This document shows positions 43,012 through 51,345 of a stretch of 64,000 bases of DNA, piece after piece. The notes beneath the pieces are model-generated. The model made no database searches, had not been told where the DNA came from, and saw nothing but the letters and a program-made list of their open reading frames with translations. Within the stretch, counting starts at the first letter, position 1, and each line of letters starts with the position of its first letter. The stretch comes from JAVBTR01 sp031556065 (GTDB lineage Bacteria; Bacillota; Clostridia; Christensenellales; Aristaeellaceae), in assembly GCA_031556065.1 (NCBI GenBank), contig JAVBTR010000023.1, positions 1-64,000 on the forward strand, given 5' to 3'. Made by a program: the position numbers and the translations under genes.

Positions 43012-43025
43012 GGAGGGTTAAGATC

Positions 43026-43244
43026 ATGCGTAAATCTTTCAAGCTGCAAGAACTGGATTGTGCCAATTGCGCGGCGAAAATGGAACGTGGTATTCAAGAA
43101 ATTAAAGGTGTTAAGGAAGCCAATATCAGCTTTATGACCCAGAAATTAACCATTGAGGCCGATGCGGAGGCTTTTCAAGATATTTTACAAAAAGCTCAAA
43201 AGGTGGTTAAGAGCATTGAAAAGGATTGCGTGATTGTTTTATGA
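43026..43244 (+). CDS. Heavy-metal-associated (HMA) domain protein
   Basis: This 72-residue HMA protein has its metal motif in LDCANCAAKMERGI. It corresponds to the N-terminal domain normally fused to CadA/ZntA ATPases, encoded here as a separate small chaperone. Its stop overlaps the ATPase start by 4 bp (ATGA), so expression is tightly coupled. Confidence 0.93.
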   Translation: MRKSFKLQELDCANCAAKMERGIQEIKGVKEANISFMTQKLTIEADAEAFQDILQKAQKVVKSIEKDCVIVL

Positions 43245-45091
43245 CAAAGAAGCAAAAAAGAATGCTTTTTAGAATTGGGATCAGCATTGCTTTGTTTATC
43301 GCCGCTTGCCTGATTCCGGCTCAAGGGTTTTTAAAGCTTGCTGTTTTCTTAGTGCCCTATTTGTTCATAGGCTATGATGTGCTGTGGGAATCTGTGGAAA
43401 ATATTCTAAAGGGCCAGGTGTTCGATGAAAATTTCCTCATGGCTCTGGCTACCATCGGGGCGTTTTTTATTGGCGAATACCCGGAGGCCACTTTTGTGAT
43501 GTTGTTTTACCAGGTGGGGGAATGGTTCCAAAACTATGCAGTGGATCGTTCCCGCCGCTCCATTACGGAGCTGATGGACATTCGTCCGGATATCGCCCAT
43601 GTGGAGAAAAACGGCCAAGTTGAAACGGTGGACCCTTCTACCCTTGAAATTGGCGATATGATCGTGGTACGTCCAGGGGAAAAGGTGGCAGTAGATGGCA
43701 TTGTTATCCAGGGCCATTCTCAATTGGATACCGCTGCCTTAACAGGGGAATCCATGCCCAGGGAAGTGGCGGAAGGTACCCAGGTGTTATCCGGTTGCGT
43801 AAACCTTTCCGGGGTTATTCGGGTAAAGGTGGAAAAGGCCTTTGAAGATTCAACTGCAGCGAAGATTCTGGATTTGGTGGAAAACGCGGCTGGCAAAAAG
43901 GCTAAGGCAGAACATTTTATTACCAAATTCGCCAGGATTTATACCCCTTTGGTGGTGTTGGCAGCAGTGCTTATGGCGGTGGTACCCCTTTTCTTTGGCC
44001 AGGCGTTTACGGAGTCCTTGCATAGGGCATTGATTTTTCTGGTTATTTCCTGTCCCTGTGCTCTGGTTATTTCTGTGCCTCTTAGCTTCTTTGGCGGCAT
44101 TGGCGGCGCGTCTAAGCACGGGGTGCTAATTAAAGGCAGCAACTACCTGGAGACCCTGGCGAAAACCAAAACCGTGGTATTCGATAAGACGGGCACGTTA
44201 ACCAAAGGGGCTTTTTCTTTGGTGGAAATGGTGCCTCATGGCATGAGCGAGGAGACGTTTTTAGAATTGGCTGCCCATGGAGAAGCCTATTCTACCCATC
44301 CTATCGGCCAATCCGTTCAGGCGGCTTATGGAAAAAAACCGGACATTGGCCGGGTGGCCGACGTGAAGGAAATCCCTGGCCAGGGCATTGTAGCCCTGGT
44401 GGATGGCTATGAACTGGCTATTGGCAACGAAAAGCTGATGGCCCTAAAGGGCATGACAGCCCCGAAGGTAGAACGGATCGGTACGGTGTTGTTTGTGGCA
44501 TACAATGGGGCTTTTGTTGGCCATATGGTGATTGCTGATACGGTCAAGCCCAATGCGAAAAAAGCCATTGAAAAGCTAGGCATCATGGGCATTGAAAAAA
44601 CCGTTATGCTTACCGGGGATGATAAAGGGGTAGGCGAAAAGGTGGCTTCGGATTTAGGCTTGGCTTATGCCTATTGCAATCTTTTGCCGGAAAACAAGGT
44701 GACACAGGTGGAGTCTCTTTTAGCCGAGCAGCCAAAGGGGGAAGCCCTATGCTTTGTAGGGGATGGCATCAACGATGCACCTGTTTTAACCAGGGCCGAT
44801 GTGGGCATCGCCATGGGAGCGCTGGGATCCGATGCGGCTATTGAAGCGGCGGATGTGGTTCTGATGGATGACGACCCATACAAGCTGTGCGCAGCCATCG
44901 GCATATCGAAAAAGACCCTTCGAATCGTCAAACAAAACATTGCCTTCGCTCTTGGGGTTAAACTATTGGTGATGGTATTAGGGGCATTTGGTGTGGCCAC
45001 CATGTGGGAAGCCACCTTCGCTGACGTGGGTGTGTCGGTTATCGCCATTTTAAACGCCATGCGGGCTATGAACACCAAGGAATTTATTTGA
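43241..45091 (+). CDS. cadA: Heavy-metal P-type ATPase (CadA/ZntA type)
   Basis: This 616-residue P1B ATPase has the metal-binding transmembrane motif SCPCALV at residues 270-276, phosphorylation site DKTGTLTKG (Asp315), the actuator TGESMPREV and the hinge GDGINDAPVLT. It exports Zn, Cd or Pb. Unlike many relatives it lacks the fused N-terminal HMA domain, which is encoded by the preceding gene. It overlaps the convergent glycosyltransferase gene by 8 bp. The gene name marks the family; the exact metal is not determined. Confidence 0.92.
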   Translation: MTKKQKRMLFRIGISIALFIAACLIPAQGFLKLAVFLVPYLFIGYDVLWESVENILKGQVFDENFLMALATIGAFFIGEYPEATFVMLFYQVGEWFQNYAVDRSRRSITELMDIRPDIAHVEKNGQVETVDPSTLEIGDMIVVRPGEKVAVDGIVIQGHSQLDTAALTGESMPREVAEGTQVLSGCVNLSGVIRVKVEKAFEDSTAAKILDLVENAAGKKAKAEHFITKFARIYTPLVVLAAVLMAVVPLFFGQAFTESLHRALIFLVISCPCALVISVPLSFFGGIGGASKHGVLIKGSNYLETLAKTKTVVFDKTGTLTKGAFSLVEMVPHGMSEETFLELAAHGEAYSTHPIGQSVQAAYGKKPDIGRVADVKEIPGQGIVALVDGYELAIGNEKLMALKGMTAPKVERIGTVLFVAYNGAFVGHMVIADTVKPNAKKAIEKLGIMGIEKTVMLTGDDKGVGEKVASDLGLAYAYCNLLPENKVTQVESLLAEQPKGEALCFVGDGINDAPVLTRADVGIAMGALGSDAAIEAADVVLMDDDPYKLCAAIGISKKTLRIVKQNIAFALGVKLLVMVLGAFGVATMWEATFADVGVSVIAILNAMRAMNTKEFI

Positions 45092-46781
45092 GACGGTAAG
45101 TCTTGCCCTTAACAGACAGGTTGGGACTATAAAAAGGGTCCTTCAATTCGCCGTAAGCTTTTAAGAAGCGAGCGGCGTCTTTTTCTTTAGGCTTTTCGTT
45201 GATAATGGCATCCGGGCCGTCCATCCGGCTAAAGTAGGTAGCCTGGCATTCGGGAATCACTACATGGTAAAGGCCCATGGCACTTAATTTTAGACACAGG
45301 TCCACATCACCCATATCGTGCTCATAGCCAGCGTCGAACATGCCGGCCTTTAAGAAAACCTCTTTGCGTACCGCGAAAAAAGCAACCGATGCAGCGGATA
45401 CGTTGTGGGAGATATGCTCGATGGCATAGTAACCCCATTTGCTCATAGGGTGGCGCTGCTGAGGGTTTTTAACGATGGTGTCCATGCCCAAAAGATACCC
45501 TTGGTGGCGTAGGCTCCCATCTTGGTAAAGGATGGTGGGAGCTACCACTCCGGCATCGGGCTGAACGGCCCGGCCGATCAGGTAGGGTAACTCCAAATCA
45601 TCGATCACGCGCATACCGGAATCCAAGAAAACAAGCACTTCCCCTGGAGCGCGCCTGGCACAGATGTTCAGCATATGGTAGCGGGAAGCATCCGGTTCAT
45701 AGAGCACGGTTTCATAATGGGCTACCCGGTGCTTTGAAAGCACGATCATGGACACGTTGTTAAAGGGAGGCTCTCCCAGGCTTTCCATGCACTGGTGCAG
45801 CTTTTCGTCATTCCCGTGATGTTCAATAATGAAGGTGATGGAGGTGTCGAAGTTGTGCCGATAACGTACATGGGAGCGCATTTCCTCAGTAGTTACCAGG
45901 GCGGGGAAACCCTGGCGCTTTATCTGGCCCTCCACGGCCATGGTGGCAGAGGCCACGCACTTTTCTAGGTTCTGGTGCGACATGGAGGTATTCAGCGCCC
46001 GCCAATGATAAAGCACCTTGGGAATATGAGCGATATACCGGGCCTTTTCACTGGCACGCAAAGCCAGATCATGGTCCTGGGATCCGTCGCATGCGGGATT
46101 TAAGCCACCTACTTCAAGAAGGAGCGTTTTTTTGATAACCATTAAGTGGCATATGTAATTGGTGCCCCGCAGCTTGTCCGGAGAAAAATCTGGCTTGAAA
46201 TGAGGCGCAAACAAATAGGCAGAGCTTTCGTTAATCTTATCTTCGTCGGAATAGATCATATCCGCCTGCTGGGAGACTATGGTATGGGCCACTTCGAACA
46301 GGGCATCCGGTGTGAGCAGATCGTCGTGGTCCAATAGGGCGATATATTCTCCAGTGGCTTTTTCAATGGATAGGTTGGTGTTGCCTGAGATGCCTAAATT
46401 CTCTTTGGAATGAAAAACTGCAATGCGGGAATCCCTTTTTTCAAGAGCTTCCAGGGTTTGAAGGGTTTCTGGCTTTACGCTGTTGCCATCTAATAAAACC
46501 AACTCAAAATGCGGATAAGTCTGATTTAAAACCGAATCGGCCAACTCGGTTAAAAAAATAGGCTTTGTGTTGTATACCGGCACCACCACACTGATCGTGG
46601 GTGGGTTGTCAAATACGGTTTCCATCTGGCGCTGTAGGGCGGTTGCGTCTGGTGCCATCTTTTTTGCTTTTCGGTCATAGGTACGCAAAAGATGCTCCCC
46701 GGAACGGAGCATTACCTTATGTAGGGTATATGAAATACCATTTCGCTTAATGTAGCGGGTAGCTTGGGTGAGAAAGCTCAT
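45084..46781 (-). CDS. Family 2 glycosyltransferase (two-domain, rhamnan/O-antigen type)
   Basis: This 565-residue cytoplasmic protein has a GT2 domain with ISVVVPVYNT, the diphosphonucleotide motif ALLDHDDLL and the acceptor region DHDLALRASE. A second GT2-like half follows (CARRAPGEVLVFLDSGMRV, then GMFDAGYEHDMGDVDLCLKL). Such tandem proteins act in surface polysaccharide synthesis. It starts inside the end of rfbD (4-bp overlap), so the two are co-expressed and a rhamnose-containing glycan is likely. Confidence 0.88.
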   Translation of the reverse strand: MSFLTQATRYIKRNGISYTLHKVMLRSGEHLLRTYDRKAKKMAPDATALQRQMETVFDNPPTISVVVPVYNTKPIFLTELADSVLNQTYPHFELVLLDGNSVKPETLQTLEALEKRDSRIAVFHSKENLGISGNTNLSIEKATGEYIALLDHDDLLTPDALFEVAHTIVSQQADMIYSDEDKINESSAYLFAPHFKPDFSPDKLRGTNYICHLMVIKKTLLLEVGGLNPACDGSQDHDLALRASEKARYIAHIPKVLYHWRALNTSMSHQNLEKCVASATMAVEGQIKRQGFPALVTTEEMRSHVRYRHNFDTSITFIIEHHGNDEKLHQCMESLGEPPFNNVSMIVLSKHRVAHYETVLYEPDASRYHMLNICARRAPGEVLVFLDSGMRVIDDLELPYLIGRAVQPDAGVVAPTILYQDGSLRHQGYLLGMDTIVKNPQQRHPMSKWGYYAIEHISHNVSAASVAFFAVRKEVFLKAGMFDAGYEHDMGDVDLCLKLSAMGLYHVVIPECQATYFSRMDGPDAIINEKPKEKDAARFLKAYGELKDPFYSPNLSVKGKTYRLK

Positions 46782-47629
46782 TTATTTTCTTCTAACTCCT
46801 GCAAGTAACGTTTTAGCGCGTCTTGCCAAGAAGGCAGACGATTAAAGCCATTTTCGTCCAAACAAGATTTATCCAGCCGGGAATTCATAGGCCGGACGGC
46901 AGCGGTTTTATATTCGCTGGTAGGAATGGGATTGATTTTCGCAGGCAAACTGGCGTCTTCCATGATCTGTTTGGTAAACTCGTACCAGGAGCAAAGGCCT
47001 TCGTTGGTGCCATGGTAAATGCCGTAGCGCTCTGTGACCACCATATCGCATAGGAGGGCGGCCAGGTCTACCGTGTAGGTAGGCGAACCGATCTGATCGG
47101 AGACCACATTGATTTCTGGACGCTCTTTACCAAGGCGCAGCATGGTTTTCACAAAGTTATTGCCGTTTAAACCAAACACCCAAGAGGTGCGCAGAATAAA
47201 CAGCTTATCAGTGATCGCTTTGGCCTCTTGTTCACCCAGATATTTGGTTTCTCCATACCAGGATTTGGGGGCAGGGACTTCGGTAACCAAGTGAGATTTA
47301 TCGCCAGTGCCTGCGTAAACGTAATCGGTGGAAATATATATAAGCTTGGCATCCACCTCTTTAGCGGCCAGGGCGATGTTCTTTGTGCCAAGAACGTTTA
47401 CATTGTAGCAACTATCCCGCATTTCTTCCGCTTTGTCCACTGCCGTATAGGCCGCGCAATGGATGATGGCAGTAGGCGCGAAATTCTTTATGTAATCCAT
47501 AACGGCGTGGCTGTCGGTCAGATCAAAATCGTTAATATCAACGCCCAGGCATGGAATGCTGCGAGCGGTTAAGGTTTTAATGATATCATGGCCCAGCTGG
47601 CCATTAACGCCTGTTACGAGTATTTTCAA
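46778..47629 (-). CDS. rfbD: dTDP-4-dehydrorhamnose reductase
   Basis: This 283-residue SDR protein has the Rossmann motif TGVNGQLGHDI, the ISTDYVYAGTG region, the catalytic YGETKYLGE and the later SWVFGLNGNNFVKTM. RfbD/RmlD makes dTDP-L-rhamnose, the final step of the pathway. The other rml genes are not in this window. It is co-transcribed with the following glycosyltransferase. Confidence 0.92.
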   Translation of the reverse strand: MKILVTGVNGQLGHDIIKTLTARSIPCLGVDINDFDLTDSHAVMDYIKNFAPTAIIHCAAYTAVDKAEEMRDSCYNVNVLGTKNIALAAKEVDAKLIYISTDYVYAGTGDKSHLVTEVPAPKSWYGETKYLGEQEAKAITDKLFILRTSWVFGLNGNNFVKTMLRLGKERPEINVVSDQIGSPTYTVDLAALLCDMVVTERYGIYHGTNEGLCSWYEFTKQIMEDASLPAKINPIPTSEYKTAAVRPMNSRLDKSCLDENGFNRLPSWQDALKRYLQELEENK

Positions 47630-47738
47630 ATGAATGCCTCCTACTTTTTGCTGTCAATAAGTATACCATACAATGTGGACCATTTCAATTGATTTGCTTT
47701 TGTGGTACAATGTGGCCAATGGTGTTGGGGGGATCGGT

Positions 47739-48557
47739 ATGGCAAGGAAGAAGACCCTTTGGGACCGCCTGGAAGGGGAAGGCTTTTTTTTGAGTCGGGA
47801 ACAGGCTTTGCCCTGGGTTATGGCAGGCAGCGTATTGGTTGGGCCAATGAAGATGAAAAGCTTGATGGATAAGGTGGATGAAAGTCTGCCCATTACCATT
47901 AAAGGGTTTCATATGCCTTATGTAGCCAAAGGCGGTTTTAAGCTGGAAGGGGCTATACGGGATTTTAATATCGATGTAAAAGATCGTGTCTGCATCGACG
48001 CAGGCGCTTGTACCGGCGGCTTTACAGATTGCTTTGTGAAGCATGGTGCCCAGCGGGTCTATGCGGTAGAAGTGGGCTTTGGCCAGTTAAACGGCGCCCT
48101 GAGGCAGAACGAAAAGGTGATTAACCTTGAAAAAACCAATATCAGCGATGAAGCGCTTTTAACCCTTGATCCACGGCCTGATTTGGGCAGTGTGGATTTA
48201 AGCTACCTGTCTCTTCGAAAAGGGGTGCCTGCTTTTAAAAAAATCATGCATGAAAAAGGCGAATTGCTTTGCCTGGTAAAGCCTCTGTTTGAAATTGAAG
48301 ACAGCGACGCTCGCCGCACAGGAATTATTGATCCTGACAGCTACAAAGCGGTTTTGCTTTCTTTGATCAAAGATCTGAATGGCCAGACGAATACGCTGGT
48401 AGCCAATGTGACAAACAGCGCAGTTACAGGCAACAATGGCACCCATGAATTTTTTACCCATGTTCGTTTTGGGTTTGGGGAAATGGCCCCGGATTTAAAC
48501 GAAAAGGTGGATAAGGCAATTGAAAATGTGCTATCTTTGAATAAATATAAAAAATAG
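47739..48557 (+). CDS. tlyA: TlyA-type S4/FtsJ rRNA methyltransferase
   Basis: This 272-residue protein has a short N-terminal S4 domain (FFLSREQALPWVMAGSVLV), then an FtsJ-like methyltransferase domain with motif I CIDAGACTGGFTDCF, the VDLSYLSLRKGVPAF region and LCLVKPLFEI. TlyA proteins 2'-O-methylate 16S/23S rRNA. The ATG at 47,739 has a G-rich RBS. It is divergent from rfbD and precedes the SH3 protein. Confidence 0.92.
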   Translation: MARKKTLWDRLEGEGFFLSREQALPWVMAGSVLVGPMKMKSLMDKVDESLPITIKGFHMPYVAKGGFKLEGAIRDFNIDVKDRVCIDAGACTGGFTDCFVKHGAQRVYAVEVGFGQLNGALRQNEKVINLEKTNISDEALLTLDPRPDLGSVDLSYLSLRKGVPAFKKIMHEKGELLCLVKPLFEIEDSDARRTGIIDPDSYKAVLLSLIKDLNGQTNTLVANVTNSAVTGNNGTHEFFTHVRFGFGEMAPDLNEKVDKAIENVLSLNKYKK

Positions 48558-48631
48558 CATAACTTGTGGAACAAATTACCTCTGTGGTTCGTTTTGTCAG
48601 TAGAAGAGGTTATTTTAGGGAGTGGATCGTT

Positions 48632-49792
48632 ATGAAAGCGTTTAAGGTAATGCTATTAGCGGCAATTTTACTAGGTTTATTTTGTGTGCCTGCATTGGCG
48701 GCATCCCCCAGTGATTTTGCCATGGTGGTTAACGATACCTATGTCAATTTAAGAAGCGGCCCCTCCCAGGATACAGATTTGCTGGGCAGTTATCAAAATG
48801 GCGAATGGCTTACGGTAAAGGGCCAATCGGGCAACTGGTTCTATGTTCAGGGCTCCGATGGCAAGACGGGCTATGTGAGCATGACCTATACCTCCAAGGG
48901 TCCCCAAACCCCGGAGGCGGTGGCCATTGTCAACAACCCCAATACGTCTTCCTTTTTAAACTTCCGCCAAAGCCCCAGCTACGATGCCAAGGTGCTGGAT
49001 ATACTGTATAATGGCGTTCCCTGCAGGGTGATCAGCCGGGAGAACGGCTGGGTCTATGTGAATGTGGATGGTATCTTTGGCTACCTGCGCAACGAATTTT
49101 TGCGAACCCAATCCATGCTGGCGTCGGATTCTGTGGCCACTGTTACCACCTCCAGCACTTTAAACCTGCGCCAAGGCCCGGGTACTGGTTATGCGGTTAC
49201 CAAGCAATTTAAGGGTGGCACTTATGTAATGCTTCTTTTAAAGGGCAACAATTGGTCTAAGGTATCAGTGGATGGCTATGTGGGCTATATGGATAATAGC
49301 TTCTTAACTTTGTATATCGTGAAGCCCACAGGTGGCGGATCAAGCGGCGGTGGGGGTGGCGGCTACAATCCCCCCTCCGGCTCCGGGTATGGGGTGGTAG
49401 GCAATCAAGGCGCCAACCAGCTTCTGAATCTGCGGGAAGATCCCACCACCTCAGCCAAAGTGATTGGCCGGTATATGAATGGCACCAGGGTGACCATTCT
49501 TGCCCAGGGAACGGAATGGTGTAGGGTACAGGTAGATAAAACAGGCCTTATCGGCTATATGATGACAAAGTTTCTAAAACTGTACAATCTGCCGTCTACG
49601 CCTACAGCTACGGTTTCCCATCCCTTGCGCAGCTTTGTGAACCTGCGCAAATCCACTTCCATGAACGCAGGGGTTCTGGTACGGGTGCCTCATGGAAAAA
49701 AAGTAACGGTAGTTATTCCGGGGGATGATTGGTACAAGGTGAAATACGATGGCATGTCAGGGTATATGGTTGAGTATTTCTTGATAAAATAA
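48632..49792 (+). CDS. Exported protein with five SH3b repeats
   Basis: This 386-residue protein has a signal peptide (MKAFKVMLLAAILLGLFCVPALA) and about five bacterial SH3 repeats, recognisable by YVNLRSGPSQ, FLNFRQSPS, TLNLRQGPG, LLNLREDPT and FVNLRKSTS. A glycine-rich linker (GGGSSGGGGGGYNPPSGSG) separates repeats three and four. It is probably secreted and wall-binding. A shorter SH3 paralogue lies at 89. No enzyme domain is visible. Confidence 0.9.
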   Translation: MKAFKVMLLAAILLGLFCVPALAASPSDFAMVVNDTYVNLRSGPSQDTDLLGSYQNGEWLTVKGQSGNWFYVQGSDGKTGYVSMTYTSKGPQTPEAVAIVNNPNTSSFLNFRQSPSYDAKVLDILYNGVPCRVISRENGWVYVNVDGIFGYLRNEFLRTQSMLASDSVATVTTSSTLNLRQGPGTGYAVTKQFKGGTYVMLLLKGNNWSKVSVDGYVGYMDNSFLTLYIVKPTGGGSSGGGGGGYNPPSGSGYGVVGNQGANQLLNLREDPTTSAKVIGRYMNGTRVTILAQGTEWCRVQVDKTGLIGYMMTKFLKLYNLPSTPTATVSHPLRSFVNLRKSTSMNAGVLVRVPHGKKVTVVIPGDDWYKVKYDGMSGYMVEYFLIK

Positions 49793-49801
49793 TAACTTGA
49801 A

Positions 49802-49824
49802 GGGAGCGGAAACGCTCCCTTTTC
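49802..49824 (+). terminator. Rho-independent terminator after the SH3 gene
   Basis: GGGAGCG, loop GAAA, CGCTCCC, then TTTT form a textbook short terminator. Confidence 0.9.
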
Positions 49825-49877
49825 ATATGTGGAAAATAATGTTATAATGTCATATATGTTAAATTGAAGGAGCAAGA

Positions 49878-50954
49878 ATGATGAAAAAACGCATTGGTAT
49901 TTTAACCAGCGGTGGAGATTGCCCAGGGTTGAACGCTGCGATTCGCGGGGTAGCCAGGGCTGCATATGAACAATTCGACGCTGAGATTATTGGCATCCGG
50001 GATGGTTACCGGGGCCTGATTCAAGGGGATTTTCAGAAGATGGAAAAATCCCAGTTTTCGGGTATCCTCACACTGGGCGGTACCATTTTAGGCACCAGCC
50101 GCCAGCCCTTTCGCAATATGCGGGTTATTGGGGAAGATAACGTAGACAAAGTCAAAGAAATGAAGAAAAACTATAAAGACATGGACCTGGATTGCCTGGT
50201 GACATTAGGGGGCAACGGCACCCACAAAACGGCCAACCTGCTTTCTGAAGAAGGTCTGAACGTGATAGGCCTTCCCAAGACCATCGATAACGATTTGTTC
50301 GGAACGGATTTTACTTTCGGCTTTCATACGGCAGTGGATATTGCCACCGATGTGATCGACCGCATCCACACCACAGCTTCTAGCCATGGCCGTGTGATGG
50401 TTATTGAAATCATGGGTAATAAGGCCGGATGGCTCACGCTCTATTCTGGCATGGCCGGTGGCGCGGACGTGATTTTACTGCCCGAAATTCCTTACGACAT
50501 CGAATCGGTTTGCAAGGTGGTGCAAGCTCGCCAGAAAAAAGGCAAAGGTTTCACCATTATTGCGGTGGCAGAAGGGGCTATGGATAAAGAAGAGGGAAAA
50601 ATGCGCCGCAAGGAGAGGGAAGCCCTTCGGGCGGCCCAGCCGAACTTCAATATTGCTACCCGCATTGCCAAACAGCTAACGGAACTGTGCGATGTGGAAG
50701 CCAGAACCGTGCTTCCCGGGCATATTCAGCGCGGAGGCAGCCCCTGTGCTTACGACCGTGTACTGGCCACCCAGTTTGGTGTTCACGCGGCGCAACTGAT
50801 CAAAGATGGCACCTTTGGTGTTACCGTGGCTCTCCAAGGCAATCAGGTGTCCCACAATCCTTTAAAGGACGTGGCCGGAGTGGCCAAGCCGGTTCCCAAG
50901 GATTTCCAAATGGTGAATTTTGCCCGCCAGATCGGTATTTCCTTCGGCGAGTGA
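49878..50954 (+). CDS. pfkA: 6-phosphofructokinase
   Basis: This 358-residue phosphofructokinase has the N-terminal ILTSGGDCPGLNAAIRG, the substrate motif LPKTIDND and later HIQRGGSPCAYDR. The nucleotide motif reads GGNGTHKTA where the classical enzyme has GGDGS, so Asn replaces the Asp that helps bind Mg. Together with PKTIDND this marks the subgroup seen in many Clostridia, which may use ATP or PPi; the phosphoryl donor cannot be assigned with certainty. A terminator follows directly. Confidence 0.9.
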   Translation: MMKKRIGILTSGGDCPGLNAAIRGVARAAYEQFDAEIIGIRDGYRGLIQGDFQKMEKSQFSGILTLGGTILGTSRQPFRNMRVIGEDNVDKVKEMKKNYKDMDLDCLVTLGGNGTHKTANLLSEEGLNVIGLPKTIDNDLFGTDFTFGFHTAVDIATDVIDRIHTTASSHGRVMVIEIMGNKAGWLTLYSGMAGGADVILLPEIPYDIESVCKVVQARQKKGKGFTIIAVAEGAMDKEEGKMRRKEREALRAAQPNFNIATRIAKQLTELCDVEARTVLPGHIQRGGSPCAYDRVLATQFGVHAAQLIKDGTFGVTVALQGNQVSHNPLKDVAGVAKPVPKDFQMVNFARQIGISFGE

Positions 50955-50960
50955 CTTAAA

Positions 50961-50992
50961 AGAACTGCTCCTATTACAGGGGGCAGTTTTTT
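50961..50992. terminator. Bidirectional terminator between pfkA and the sigma factor
   Basis: AACTGCTCC and GGGGCAGTT pair around TATTACAG, followed by TTTTTT on the plus strand. It overlaps the last codons of the convergent sigK-like gene. Confidence 0.8.
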
Positions 50993-51345
50993 AGCTCCTC
51001 CCGAAGCAAATCCATACCATGCTTTTCCACCCGGCTTACATAGGATCTGGAAATTCCAAGCAAATCCGCGATCTCATGCTGGGGATGGGTTTTGCCGTCT
51101 AAAAGTCCATAGCGCAGTTCTAGCACCGTTCGTTCCCGGTTGGGCAGGTTATGTAAAACCTGCCGCACCTGCTTTAACGTAACGGATCTGATTACTTCCT
51201 GCTCCACCTCATCCTGAGGGGTGCCCATAATATCGGCTAGGGTAATATCGTTACCCTCCGCATCGGTGGAAATGGGGTTTGAAAGGGATACATCTCCCTG
51301 GCGTTTCTTGGATTGCCGAAGCAGCATCAGCACTTCGTTTGCAAT
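50974..51345 (-). pseudogene. sigK: SigK-type sigma factor, C-terminal half only
   Basis: The frame reads IANEVLMLLRQSKKRQGDVS and continues with NPISTDAEGNDITLADIMGT, then region 4 LPNRERTVLELRYGLLDG and the helix-turn-helix IADLLGISRSYVSRVEK. This matches late sporulation sigma-K from the conserved region-2 end CIENEILM onward. Regions 1.2 to 2.4, needed for -10 recognition and core binding, are missing. Upstream of the isoleucine codon the sequence belongs to the recombinase. It is the arrangement of Bacillus spoIIIC, the sigK 3' half split off by the skin element. The annotated frame could start at GTG 51,333, but a protein made from there would not be a functional sigma factor. SigE is a less likely identity. 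Confidence 0.88.
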
